A stretch of DNA of 64,000 bases, from positions 62,001-126,000 of the forward strand of contig DHNQ01000010.1 in the NCBI GenBank assembly GCA_002409595.1. The letters run 5' to 3'. Below are positions 45,928-55,200 of the stretch, piece by piece; position 1 is the stretch's first letter; every line of letters starts with the position of its first letter. A program made the translations under genes and the position numbers. The notes beneath the pieces are model-generated. The model was given only the letters and a program-made list of their open reading frames with translations, did not search any database and was not told the DNA's origin. Source of the DNA: Dysgonomonas sp. UBA5412. GTDB taxonomy: Bacteria; Bacteroidota; Bacteroidia; Bacteroidales; Dysgonomonadaceae.

Positions 45928-46728
45928 ATGCAACGTCCTGTAATATATTTGGTCCTTTTTATCGTAGTCCTTTGTTACTCTTGTGGTAGAAGACCCAGAC
46001 ATGTATTGCCTGAAGATAAGATGACGGATGTGTTGTATGACATACAGTTAGCTCAGGCTATTTATCGTTCTGATGCTCAATTTAACACAGACGAAAGAAA
46101 AGATGCTTTAATCGAAAGTGTTCTTCGAAAACACAAGATAAGTCAGGCTGATTTGGACTCTTCTTTATTGTGGTATTCTGATAATATAGAATACTATATG
46201 GTTATAAATGATTCTGTTGCATCTCGTCTGCGAAATAATAGTAATTTGGCTGTGAATGCAAGAGCAGGAATAAATCCGGGGCGGGATTTTTCTAACTATC
46301 TAATACCTCCTTTTGCTTTCCTTAGCCAATCAGAATCTACAATGTCTTTTGATCTAGATTCTAATAAAATAAAAACAACGGATATAACACATTTTGATTT
46401 GAAGTTTAAGATAATAGGTGTTAATCCTTTAGTTAAGGTTGAGAGTGCAGTGTTTTTTACATATAAAGATACATTGATTCGAAATGTAATCTCAATAGAG
46501 AGAGATTCTGTATATTCATTCACAAAACCTAATATTGCAGATTCATTATTGACTAATATAGCCGGATATATCCATGTAGATAGTAGGGGTGATGGGCTTC
46601 CTTTTGATGTATTACTTTATGATGTTACCTATGTCGATTCTTTATCAATGCAAGGTCGTCCCGAAAGAAGCTCTGTCAGAAGAGATATTAGACAGAGAGA
46701 ATTAAGAAAATCTGAGGAAAAAAGATAA
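45928..46728 (+). CDS. DUF4296 lipoprotein
   Basis: The 266-residue protein begins MQRPVIYLVLFIVVLCYSC with a lipobox cysteine at 19, followed by the DUF4296 region: PEDKMTDVLYDIQLAQAIY, RKDALIESVLRKHKIS, FDSSL-type DLDSSLLWYSDNIEYY. The C-terminal half has no recognised domain and ends in a charged RRDIRQRELRKSEEKR tail. Function is unknown, but the link to lspA in one transcript is typical for the group. It is expected in the periplasm, attached to a membrane. Confidence 0.88.
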   Translation: MQRPVIYLVLFIVVLCYSCGRRPRHVLPEDKMTDVLYDIQLAQAIYRSDAQFNTDERKDALIESVLRKHKISQADLDSSLLWYSDNIEYYMVINDSVASRLRNNSNLAVNARAGINPGRDFSNYLIPPFAFLSQSESTMSFDLDSNKIKTTDITHFDLKFKIIGVNPLVKVESAVFFTYKDTLIRNVISIERDSVYSFTKPNIADSLLTNIAGYIHVDSRGDGLPFDVLLYDVTYVDSLSMQGRPERSSVRRDIRQRELRKSEEKR

Positions 46729-46756
46729 TTGTAACCCAGTAATAATCTCTATTACT

Positions 46757-47053
46757 ATGCATCGTTATTTTTCTCATTATACGTTTATTTATCCGGATAT
46801 TTATCTGAAAAATCATATTGTCGAAATGAATGACGATGGACATATTGTTCGTTATTTCCCTTTCGAAAAAGAAATTGAAAAAACAGAATTTCATTCGGGG
46901 TTGTTGATGTTTGTTCCTAAGGATATCACTTTAGATGAAATTTTATATATGAAGGATATTCAATTGAAACTTGAATGTGTGAAAAATACTTCTTATTGTA
47001 TATCAGATATTATATACGATCTGTGTGACGAAGGTGAAGCTAAAATTAATTAA
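46757..47053 (+). CDS. Small conserved protein, function unknown
   Basis: The 98-residue product (MHRYFSHYTFIYPDIYLKNH, VEMNDDGHIVRYFPFEKEIE, HSGLLMFVP) has no signal peptide, no membrane helix and no recognised catalytic motif. The YLKNHIVEMNDDGHI stretch looks like the N-terminal beta part of some Bacteroidales amidohydrolase-neighbour proteins, but that resemblance is weak. A 7-base hairpin (46738-46744 with 46750-46756) ends exactly at its ATG. It lies between the DUF4296 gene and the glycosyltransferase cluster. Confidence 0.65.
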   Translation: MHRYFSHYTFIYPDIYLKNHIVEMNDDGHIVRYFPFEKEIEKTEFHSGLLMFVPKDITLDEILYMKDIQLKLECVKNTSYCISDIIYDLCDEGEAKIN

Positions 47054-47147
47054 TTACCTATTATACAGTAATAAACCTAATCGCTTAATAAGCTTAATGA
47101 AATTCTGTATATACTTATTTAGAAATGTACAATTTTGTAATGTAATA

Positions 47148-48161
47148 ATGCGTAAGATGAAAATAGTATTCACTGTTTGCTCCAATAATTATCTATCCCA
47201 AGCTAAAGTTCTAGGAGACTCCTTATTGGAGTATAATCCAGATTACAGGTTCTTTATATGTTTGTGTGATAAGAAAAATCGGCAAGTAGATTATAAGCTA
47301 TATGATTCATTTGAAATTGTTGAAGTGGAAAACCTTATGATTGAAAACTTTGAATGGATGATAAAACAGTATGATGTTGTAGAATTGAATACAGCTGTTA
47401 AACCTTTCTTTTTTCAATATCTTATTCAGCAATATCCGGATGTAGATACAGTAATGTATTTTGATCCAGATATAAGAATATTCAATAGTTTATCTCCAAT
47501 AGAGAAAGAATTAGAGCCTGAAAATATATTGTTGACACCGCATATTCTTTCTCCAATACCTGTAGATGGTAAAAAACCTCAAGAATCAGTCTTTTTGAAT
47601 TATGGTATATACAACTTAGGGTTTCTAGCAGTAAGACCAACTAAAGAATCTATAAAAATGCTGGAATGGTGGTCAGCTAAACTCGCAATCCAATGTTTCG
47701 ATAAAACATCAGAAGGCATATTTGTTGATCAGTTACCTATGAATTATGTACCGATATTTTATAAAGGGGTAAAAGTGTCACATAATCCGGGATTTAATTT
47801 TGCGTATTGGAACTTTCATGAAAGGAAAGTCTCGAAAAAAGACAATACGTATTTCATCAATGAGGACTATCCTTTGGTCTTTTTCCATTTTAGTAATTTT
47901 AAACCTCAATATCCGATAAATATAACATCTAAACAAGATAGATTTACTCTTGAAGAGAATACGGTTTTGTATACTTTATTCTTAGAATATGCCCAAATGT
48001 TGTTAAAGGGTAATTATAATGAACTAATACACTTGCCGGTTTACTATAGGATTACAAAGATATTAAATAAGCTAAAGGCGAAAAATATCTTTAGCCGGAT
48101 GAAGAAAAAAAATCGTATTAAATTAAAAGAGTATAATGAAAGTATCAGTCATTACTATTAA
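47148..48161 (+). CDS. Glycosyltransferase, GT8-like
   Basis: With the start at 47148 (or 47157) the protein has about 337 residues. It begins MKIVFTVCSNNYLSQAKVL, then YFDPDIRIF with a DxD-type metal site, LLTPHILSPIPVDG, an NYGIYNLGFLAVR stretch, FVDQLPMNYVP and HNPGFNFAYWNFHER. This is a retaining-type GT-A enzyme of the kind found in Bacteroidales surface glycan clusters. The open frame starts further upstream at 47025, but that part overlaps the previous gene and adds 41 residues unlike the family. First of five glycosyltransferases in a row. Confidence 0.85.
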   Translation: MRKMKIVFTVCSNNYLSQAKVLGDSLLEYNPDYRFFICLCDKKNRQVDYKLYDSFEIVEVENLMIENFEWMIKQYDVVELNTAVKPFFFQYLIQQYPDVDTVMYFDPDIRIFNSLSPIEKELEPENILLTPHILSPIPVDGKKPQESVFLNYGIYNLGFLAVRPTKESIKMLEWWSAKLAIQCFDKTSEGIFVDQLPMNYVPIFYKGVKVSHNPGFNFAYWNFHERKVSKKDNTYFINEDYPLVFFHFSNFKPQYPINITSKQDRFTLEENTVLYTLFLEYAQMLLKGNYNELIHLPVYYRITKILNKLKAKNIFSRMKKKNRIKLKEYNESISHYY

Positions 48162-48921
48162 TTATAACAATGCTAAAGGTATAGAAAAGACGATAAAAAG
48201 TGTTATAGCTCAGAGTTATGATGATTATGAATATATCGTAATAGATGGGGGTTCTACAGACGGCAGTAAGGAAATACTAGAATCTTTCTCCGAAAAAATA
48301 GCTTACTGGGTTAGCGAACCAGATAAAGGCATATATATGGCAATGAATAAGGGAATTGCTAGAGCTAAAGGAGAATATTGCCATTTTCTTAATTCTGGAG
48401 ATATATATGCTAATAATGATGTTTTGTCTGATGTTTTTCATAATAAAGATTATATTGAACCTCTTTTAAGAGGGATCCAGATCTGTGATTCAGAAAAAGG
48501 CTTTTTCAGATGGTATAATCAAGGTAACAGAGATATAACATTATATGATTTGTATCGGGATACTTTACAACATCAGGCTACATTTATAAGACGTAGTTTG
48601 TTTCAGAAATATGGCTTTTACGACGAAGTTTATAAAATAGTCTCAGACTGGAAGTTTTTTTTGAAAACGATGCTCGGAGGAGAAACTTCATTTTATTTAA
48701 ATCATGATATTGTTGTCTTTGATATGACAGGTATAAGTAATAATCCGGTCTTCCATGATCTTATGTATAAAGAAAGGTATGAAGTTCTTGATGAGTTAAT
48801 ACCAAAAACAATACGAGACGATTATGACAGACTACTCTTAATGGACAAAGAAGCGCGTAAGTACCGCCGATATATTCGTTTAGGTAAATTCATGAATCGT
48901 TTAAAATGGAAAAAGAATTAA
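48136..48921 (+). CDS. GT2 glycosyltransferase
   Basis: The 261-residue soluble GT-A enzyme begins MKVSVITINYNNAKGIEKTI, with YIVIDGGSTDGS at the nucleotide site, AMNKGIARAKGEYCHFLNSGD with a degenerate DxD, and QATFIRRSLF. This is the WcaA/'family 2, tunicamycin-like start' group common in capsule and LPS gene clusters. It overlaps the previous gene by 26 bases and ends 15 bases before the next, so it is part of one operon. Donor and acceptor are unknown. Confidence 0.9.
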   Translation: MKVSVITINYNNAKGIEKTIKSVIAQSYDDYEYIVIDGGSTDGSKEILESFSEKIAYWVSEPDKGIYMAMNKGIARAKGEYCHFLNSGDIYANNDVLSDVFHNKDYIEPLLRGIQICDSEKGFFRWYNQGNRDITLYDLYRDTLQHQATFIRRSLFQKYGFYDEVYKIVSDWKFFLKTMLGGETSFYLNHDIVVFDMTGISNNPVFHDLMYKERYEVLDELIPKTIRDDYDRLLLMDKEARKYRRYIRLGKFMNRLKWKKN

Positions 48922-48936
48922 ATTGTATTACGACTT

Positions 48937-50232
48937 ATGATTAAATTACTGATATTGACTCCATATTTACCTTACCCTATCAATTCTGGTGGAAACCAGC
49001 TTTTTTTTCAATTAGTAGAGAGATTACGCCAATATATTGATATCTCTATTATTTTTTCAGTAAAGAAAACTGATTCAAACAATGTTGAGAAATTGCAATC
49101 TTTGTGGCCTAATGTAAAGTTTTACCTATATTATCGGGATGACCTGTCAAATAAAAAAGATTATACTTATTCTACAAAATTTTTATATAAACTGAAAAAA
49201 ATAATTGACAGGAGGTTCTACAAAAGATATATTAAATCAAATTCACGAGATTTGGTTCGTATTCATTCCATATTGCGGTCTGAGATTTTAACGCCCGATG
49301 AAAGATATATTGATTTCATCGAAAATGTTGTTCGTTCGAATCCTTTCGATATGGTACAAGTTGATTTTTTCGAGTTGATAAATCTTGTAAATATTTTACC
49401 TGATAACCTGAAAAGAGTATTTATTCATCATGAAATAAGGTTTGTACGAGCGGAGCAGGAGTTGGTGCTAATGCAAAAACAATCACCATTAGATATATAC
49501 TTTTTAAAAAACATAAAGAGTGCTGAGCTTCAGTATCTTAATTGTTATGATGGCATAGTTACACTTACAGATGTTGATAATGATAAATTGAAGAGAGAAC
49601 TAAAAGATAATATTTTTGTCGCAACATCTCCGGCTATTGTTGATATAAAAACATTAGATTTATCATCTTCTTTTTGTTTCAATAATAAATTGGTATTTCT
49701 TGGAGGAAGCGATCATTTTCCAAATCTCGATGCTGTTGATTGGTTTCTTAATAATTGTTGGAAAGGTTTGAGATCAGCAAAACCGAAATTAGAATTTCAT
49801 ATAATTGGTCAATGGAAATCTAAATTAAAGAAAAAATATACAAAAGAGTTTGATCAAGTCTTTTTTAGAGGGTTTGTAGATGATCTGTCGGTAGCTCTGA
49901 CTGATACAATTATGATTGTTCCATTACGTATAGGTAGCGGAGTTCGGATTAAAATCCTAGATGCTATAAGTAAAGGAGTTCCTTTTATATCTACAAGTAT
50001 TGGTGCAGAAGGAATCATTCTTGACGATAGAGAAGATTGTATAATTGCAGATGGTAAAGAACTCTTTATAAATGCAATCTTAACATTGGCAAATGATAAT
50101 GATCTATGTAACAACTTTCGTATAAGGGCTAGGAGTAAACTTGATATGAAAAAGACTCCAGATCAATTAGCCTTGACAAGGTTGAATATATATGAAAATT
50201 TACTGGGTATGCCACTTACTCAAAATAAGTAG
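48937..50232 (+). CDS. GT4-like glycosyltransferase (GT-B fold)
   Basis: The 431-residue protein begins LLILTPYLPYPINSGGNQLFFQL, the N-terminal glycine-rich loop of GT-B enzymes, and the C-terminal half has LVFLGGSDHFPNLDAV, LEFHIIGQW, VFFRGFVDDLS, MIVPLRIGSGVRIKILDA and GVPFISTSIGAEGI with the nucleotide-binding Glu. This is a retaining GT4-type enzyme. It is the middle gene of the five-glycosyltransferase operon, with 6 to 15 base gaps to both neighbours. Sugar specificity is unknown. Confidence 0.9.
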   Translation: MIKLLILTPYLPYPINSGGNQLFFQLVERLRQYIDISIIFSVKKTDSNNVEKLQSLWPNVKFYLYYRDDLSNKKDYTYSTKFLYKLKKIIDRRFYKRYIKSNSRDLVRIHSILRSEILTPDERYIDFIENVVRSNPFDMVQVDFFELINLVNILPDNLKRVFIHHEIRFVRAEQELVLMQKQSPLDIYFLKNIKSAELQYLNCYDGIVTLTDVDNDKLKRELKDNIFVATSPAIVDIKTLDLSSSFCFNNKLVFLGGSDHFPNLDAVDWFLNNCWKGLRSAKPKLEFHIIGQWKSKLKKKYTKEFDQVFFRGFVDDLSVALTDTIMIVPLRIGSGVRIKILDAISKGVPFISTSIGAEGIILDDREDCIIADGKELFINAILTLANDNDLCNNFRIRARSKLDMKKTPDQLALTRLNIYENLLGMPLTQNK

Positions 50233-50238
50233 ACTTAA

Positions 50239-51198
50239 ATGAAAGATCCACTCGTTAGTATTATTATACCAAACTACAACCACTCACGCTATTTGAAACA
50301 ACGAATAGATAGCGTGTTAAATCAATCTTTTCAAGATTTTGAATTGATTATTCTAGATGATTGTTCCACTGATAATAGTCGTACTGTTATAGAGGAGTAC
50401 ACTTCATCTAATAAAGTCAGCCATATTATATTCAATGAAAAAAATTCAGGCTCAACATTTATCCAATGGCAAAAGGGATTTTCTTTAGCAAAAGGTAAAT
50501 ACATTTGGATTGCAGAAAGTGATGACTATGCAGATCTTACTTTTCTTGAGAAATTAGTTTCGTTATTAGAGAATAATTACAATTGCCAAATAGCTTTCTC
50601 GTGTTCATATACTATAGATGAAAATGGATCTGTTTTAGCTAATGATTGGGATAGAAATAAGATGGCAAAAGGTATTTACTCTAAATTTGAAGGATCAGAG
50701 TTTATAAAAGCTCGGATGTTATTTAATAATAGTATATATAATGCCAGTATGGTTGTTTTTAGAAAGTCTATTTTGGATAAGATTGACAATCGGTTTATGG
50801 ATTTTAGTTATTGTGGAGACTGGTTTTTCTGGTATAAAATTTGTTTGCAAGGAACTGTTATACGTCATAATGAAAAATTAAATTATTTCAGACAACATTT
50901 TTCAAAAGTATCTCCAAAAGCAGAAGCTTTAGGAAAAAGATTTTTAGAAGGGAAATTTGTTTTAAAAGAAATGTTTAAAGATTTAGAATTAAAACCGATA
51001 CAAGAAAAAGTTATTATAGGTCGGTTGCTGAAAAAAATCCATTCTTCTAATTTATTCGAATGTAAAGAGCTTAAAGGTAAGGTAATGTCTGATGCAATTC
51101 TTTTTTTTGGATTTGGGAAATCTTCCGTTATATTTTATGAGTTAGATAAGATATTTAATTTTTCAAAATTGAGTATAACAAAAAGTAGACATCTATGA
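50239..51198 (+). CDS. GT2 glycosyltransferase
   Basis: The 319-residue GT-A enzyme begins LVSIIIPNYNHSRYLKQRIDSVL, with LIILDDCSTDNSRTVIEEY, IWIAESDDYAD as the metal site region and YCGDWFFWYKI in the acceptor part. The C-terminal 80 residues are basic and have no membrane helix. It overlaps the next gene by 4 bases (ATGA type). The sugar transferred cannot be told from sequence. Confidence 0.9.
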   Translation: MKDPLVSIIIPNYNHSRYLKQRIDSVLNQSFQDFELIILDDCSTDNSRTVIEEYTSSNKVSHIIFNEKNSGSTFIQWQKGFSLAKGKYIWIAESDDYADLTFLEKLVSLLENNYNCQIAFSCSYTIDENGSVLANDWDRNKMAKGIYSKFEGSEFIKARMLFNNSIYNASMVVFRKSILDKIDNRFMDFSYCGDWFFWYKICLQGTVIRHNEKLNYFRQHFSKVSPKAEALGKRFLEGKFVLKEMFKDLELKPIQEKVIIGRLLKKIHSSNLFECKELKGKVMSDAILFFGFGKSSVIFYELDKIFNFSKLSITKSRHL

Positions 51199-52004
51199 AT
51201 CAAATAAAACCTACTGTTTCTATTATTATAGCTACCTATAATTGGCCGGAAGCATTAAAGATTTGTCTCAATAGTGTTTTCAAACAGACAATACTACCAA
51301 ATGAGATTTTAATTGCTGACGATGGTTCAACAGATGCCACAAAGAAGCTCATAGAGGAGATGAGTTTGCTCTCCCCATGCCCGATTACTCATGTTTGGCA
51401 TGAAGATATTGGTTTTAGACTTACTGTTATTCGTAATAAGGCAATAGTTTCAGCTACAGGAGATTACATTTTGCAAATAGATGGAGATGTGGTTTTAGAC
51501 TGTCATTTTGTAGAAGATCATTTACGGTTTGAAAAAGAAGCATGTTTCTCAACGGGAAGTAGGATTATGATGGATCAAGCTCTCAGCCGTGAACTATTGA
51601 ATGATGATAGTATAAGCCTAAATTGGTTGTCAAAAGGAATAAGAAACCGACAGAATGCAATTCGATCACGACTTTTAGCTAACTATTTTAGATTTAGATA
51701 TAAAAAGGATAGTCCACATTATATAAAAGGTTGTAATATGGCTTTTTGGAAAAAAGATCTGATCGCAGTAAACGGATACAATGAAGATATGATCGGATGG
51801 GGGTATGAAGATAATGAAATTGCAGCTCGATTAATCTCTTCGGGAATTCGAAAACAATATCTTAAATTCTGTGGAATCGTTTATCATATCCATCACAAGC
51901 AAAGTAGCCATGATCGGAAAACGATTAATACCTCAATATTTCAAAATGCAGTTGACCGTAAAACTACATATTGTAAAAACGGTCTTGATAAGTATCTAAA
52001 ATAA
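51195..52004 (+). CDS. GT2 glycosyltransferase with galactosyltransferase-like C-terminal region
   Basis: The 269-residue protein begins TVSIIIATYNWPEALKICL, with ILIADDGSTDATKKLI, LQIDGDVVLD as the DxD site, and HYIKGCNMAFWKKDLIAVNGY followed by GWGYEDNEIAARLISSG, the motif that marks the N-terminal galactosyltransferase-like domain (Glyco_transf_7C). It is the last gene of the GT operon; an inverted repeat lies 44 bases downstream. It probably acts on the same surface glycan as the four enzymes encoded before it. Confidence 0.9.
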   Translation: MNQIKPTVSIIIATYNWPEALKICLNSVFKQTILPNEILIADDGSTDATKKLIEEMSLLSPCPITHVWHEDIGFRLTVIRNKAIVSATGDYILQIDGDVVLDCHFVEDHLRFEKEACFSTGSRIMMDQALSRELLNDDSISLNWLSKGIRNRQNAIRSRLLANYFRFRYKKDSPHYIKGCNMAFWKKDLIAVNGYNEDMIGWGYEDNEIAARLISSGIRKQYLKFCGIVYHIHHKQSSHDRKTINTSIFQNAVDRKTTYCKNGLDKYLK

Positions 52005-52047
52005 ATATCTATCATTGTACTGATAATAAAAAATAAATTGGACTTAA

Positions 52048-52083
52048 TACAGCCTGTGATGAACTTAAACATTACAGGCTGTA
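52048..52083 (+). terminator. Inverted repeat after the GT operon
   Basis: TACAGCCTGT at 52048-52057 pairs perfectly with 52074-52083 around a 16-base loop. No T-tract follows, so it is a weak candidate for a terminator and could instead be a 3' end stabiliser. Confidence 0.5.
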
Positions 52084-52192
52084 TAGTCTTATGAGTTTGA
52101 TAAATGTTTTATATGATACTAACTGCATGAGCTTTAATCTGTCAAAAATAGGCTCTAATTGATTTTTTCCAATTTACATAAATATAGCTTTA

Positions 52193-52200
52193 TATATTTG
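52193..52200 (+). promoter_or_regulatory. Candidate -7 element of the HTCS gene
   Basis: TATATTTG matches the TAnnTTTG consensus, 29 bases before the start codon. The -33 region has no clear TTTG at the normal spacing. Confidence 0.5.
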
Positions 52201-52228
52201 TTGTAGATTTAAAGGTTAATCAATTACT

Positions 52229-55200
52229 ATGAAAAAAATATTATATCTTTTTGTCTTTCTCCATATATTCGTCCATATATATGCTCAACCTTATACAATT
52301 GATATATTAAGTCTGGAAAGTGGTATTTCTAGCTCTTTTATTACAAGTATAACTGAGGATCGAGATGGATTCTTGTGGATTGCGACAGAGTCGGGTCTTA
52401 ATAGATTTGATGGAAGAAAATTTACGGTATATGAAAAGAACCGTGAGAAATACGGAGAAAGCATCAATTGTGAAGGTATAAATATTATTTATGCAGATCC
52501 CGATCAAGATATATTATGGATAGGAACTCAGCGTGAAGGTCTAAACGCTTATAATTATAGCACCGGAATCTTCTCTTACTATACACATGATCCGAAGAAT
52601 AATCGGAGTATAATCACTAATGATGTGACAGATATTATCAGTTCAAAAGATGGAAATCTATGGATTGCAACATATCATCAAGGTATAGAATATTTTGACA
52701 AGAAGACTAATGAATTTACTCATTATAATACAAAGACAATCCCTGAACTAAAAAATAATCAGACGTGGACAATCGCGTTAGATAATGATAATCTGTATAT
52801 CGGTCATGTGAATAAAGGCTTAAGTATATTGTCATTGCAAACAAAAAAGATGAAGAATTATGTACATGATCCATCTGACCCCAAGAGTATTCCCGGCAAT
52901 ACAGTCAGAGCTATTTGTATAGATAAGAATGACAATGTATGGGTTGGAACTGATAATGGATTGGCTTTGTTTAATTCTGAAACAGAAGAGTTTCTTGTAT
53001 TTAAACATTTAAACTCTAACTCAAAATCTTTGTTATCCAATTATATTTATTCAATAAAACAGATAGATGATAATCTGTATATTGGCATACAGAATGGAGG
53101 GGTTAGTATTTTGAATACGAAGAATAAAATGTTTTCTTCTCCTCAAAATATTGAATTCACGAATATAACAGCAGGAAATGGACAAGATAAATTATCCAAT
53201 CCATCTGTAAAGGCTATTTTTCAAGATAAGTTCGGTAATATTTGGTTGGGAACATATGGTGGAGGACTTAATTTTATAGGGAAGCTAAAACCATTCTTTA
53301 ATACATGGGAATATAACCCTAATAATATATTAACAGGACTTTCTAACGCTGTAGCATGGGGGCTTTGTGTTGATGATGACGGCAATCTGTGGATAGGGAC
53401 AGATGGCGGAGGTATCAATGTATACCAAAATGGTATAAATAAGCGTGTGATAACAAAAGAAAAGGACGGATTGAGCGATAATGCTATTTTGTCCGCAATG
53501 AAAGATAGCCAAGGCAATCTGTGGTTTGGGACCTTTAGTGGTGGAGTGAATATATATAATAAAAAAGAGAGAAAGCTAAAACCATCCTTACCACAACTGA
53601 AAGGAGCTGATATTCGGCATTTTTTCGAAGATTCTAATAAAACGGTATGGATATCGAGCGATTTAGGTTTATTTGCTTACAATTTGATAAATAAAAAGGG
53701 GAAGCTATATGATGTTACTAACTCTGTTCTCTCCGAAAATTTAATACGTTCTTTTGCTGAAGATAATCAAGGTAATTTATGGATTGGGACTTTTGGTCAA
53801 GGATTGGTTATTGCCGATCGAAACTTAAATCTTATACAATATATTAAAGTCAAAGATGGTCTTTACTCTAACAACATTAATCAGATATTTCGAGATTCGC
53901 GCCAACGAATGTGGATTGCGACGGGAGAAGGACTTGTTTTGTTTCCGGATATAAAAGAATTGGATAATTTAAAGATATACACAACTCAAGAGGGACTAAC
54001 TAACAATAATATAAGAGCCATTCAAGAAGATGACCTTGGCAATATATGGGTCAGTACCAATCGTGGAATAAATAAGATAGATGCCACAAGTTTTAATATT
54101 TCCAATTATACACGGCAGAGTGGTGTCCCTTTAGGTACATTTATGAATGGATCGGCAGTAAAAACATCTGATGGAACGATTTATTTCGGGTCGCAGAATG
54201 GAGTTTGTTATTTTGATCCGCAATATATTTCCGAAGCGATAGATATATCTCCTACGGTTATCAATAGTTTTATAATCCACGATTCGCCGATAGAAACATC
54301 AACACCATTACGATCCCTCCCTATTACTGATCCGATTAGCTTGACATATAAACAAAATACGTTTCAGATATCATTCAATACACAAAATTATGCCCAAAGT
54401 AAGATTGTTGAATATTCATATATGATGAAAGGGCTGGATGAGAATTGGATGATATTACAAGATGATAACTCTGTAACCTTTCGCAATATTCCGTATGGAG
54501 AATATCAATTGCAGGTGAAATCAAGGATCAAAAATCAGGAATGGAATGATCGAATAGAAACACTTAACATCATTATATCTCCTCCATTTTGGTTGTCTTG
54601 GTGGGCAAAACTTATTTACATATCATTGTTTCTCACAATTATATTCATTGTTATCAGATTTTATAAAAGAAAACTTCATCTAGAGAATTCTTTGTTACTC
54701 GAAAAAGGAACACATGAACAGGAACAAAAACTCAATGATGAACGAATGCGCTTCTATACGAATATTACACATGAATTGAGAACACCATTAACACTTATAA
54801 TAGGTCCTCTTGACGATTTGTCGAAGGATAAAACATTATCCTCCAAGAATATTTCATTGATTTCTACAGTTCAGAAGAGTGCTGCTAAGCTCTTATCCTT
54901 GATAAATCAGATATTAGAATTTCGAAAAACAGAGACGTATAATAAGCAATTAATGATTAAAAAAGGAAATCTGGTAGCTTTGCTGAATGAAATTATAGTA
55001 AAATATAAGATTACAAACACGAATAAAGATTTAGCCATTGACTTATACTTTGAAGAACAACAGCAAGACATATATTTCGACCCTGATGTAGTAACAACAA
55101 TTGTTGATAATTTGGTATCCAACGCTATAAAATATACACATAAAGGAAATGTTTCTATTATTCTTAGGAGTGTAGAACGATTAGGTCTTAAATATATAGA

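Noticed and set aside
47025..47147. Upstream extension of the first glycosyltransferase
   Set aside because: The extra 41 codons overlap the preceding gene and do not resemble the family, whose N terminus MKIVFTVCSNNYL begins at 47157.
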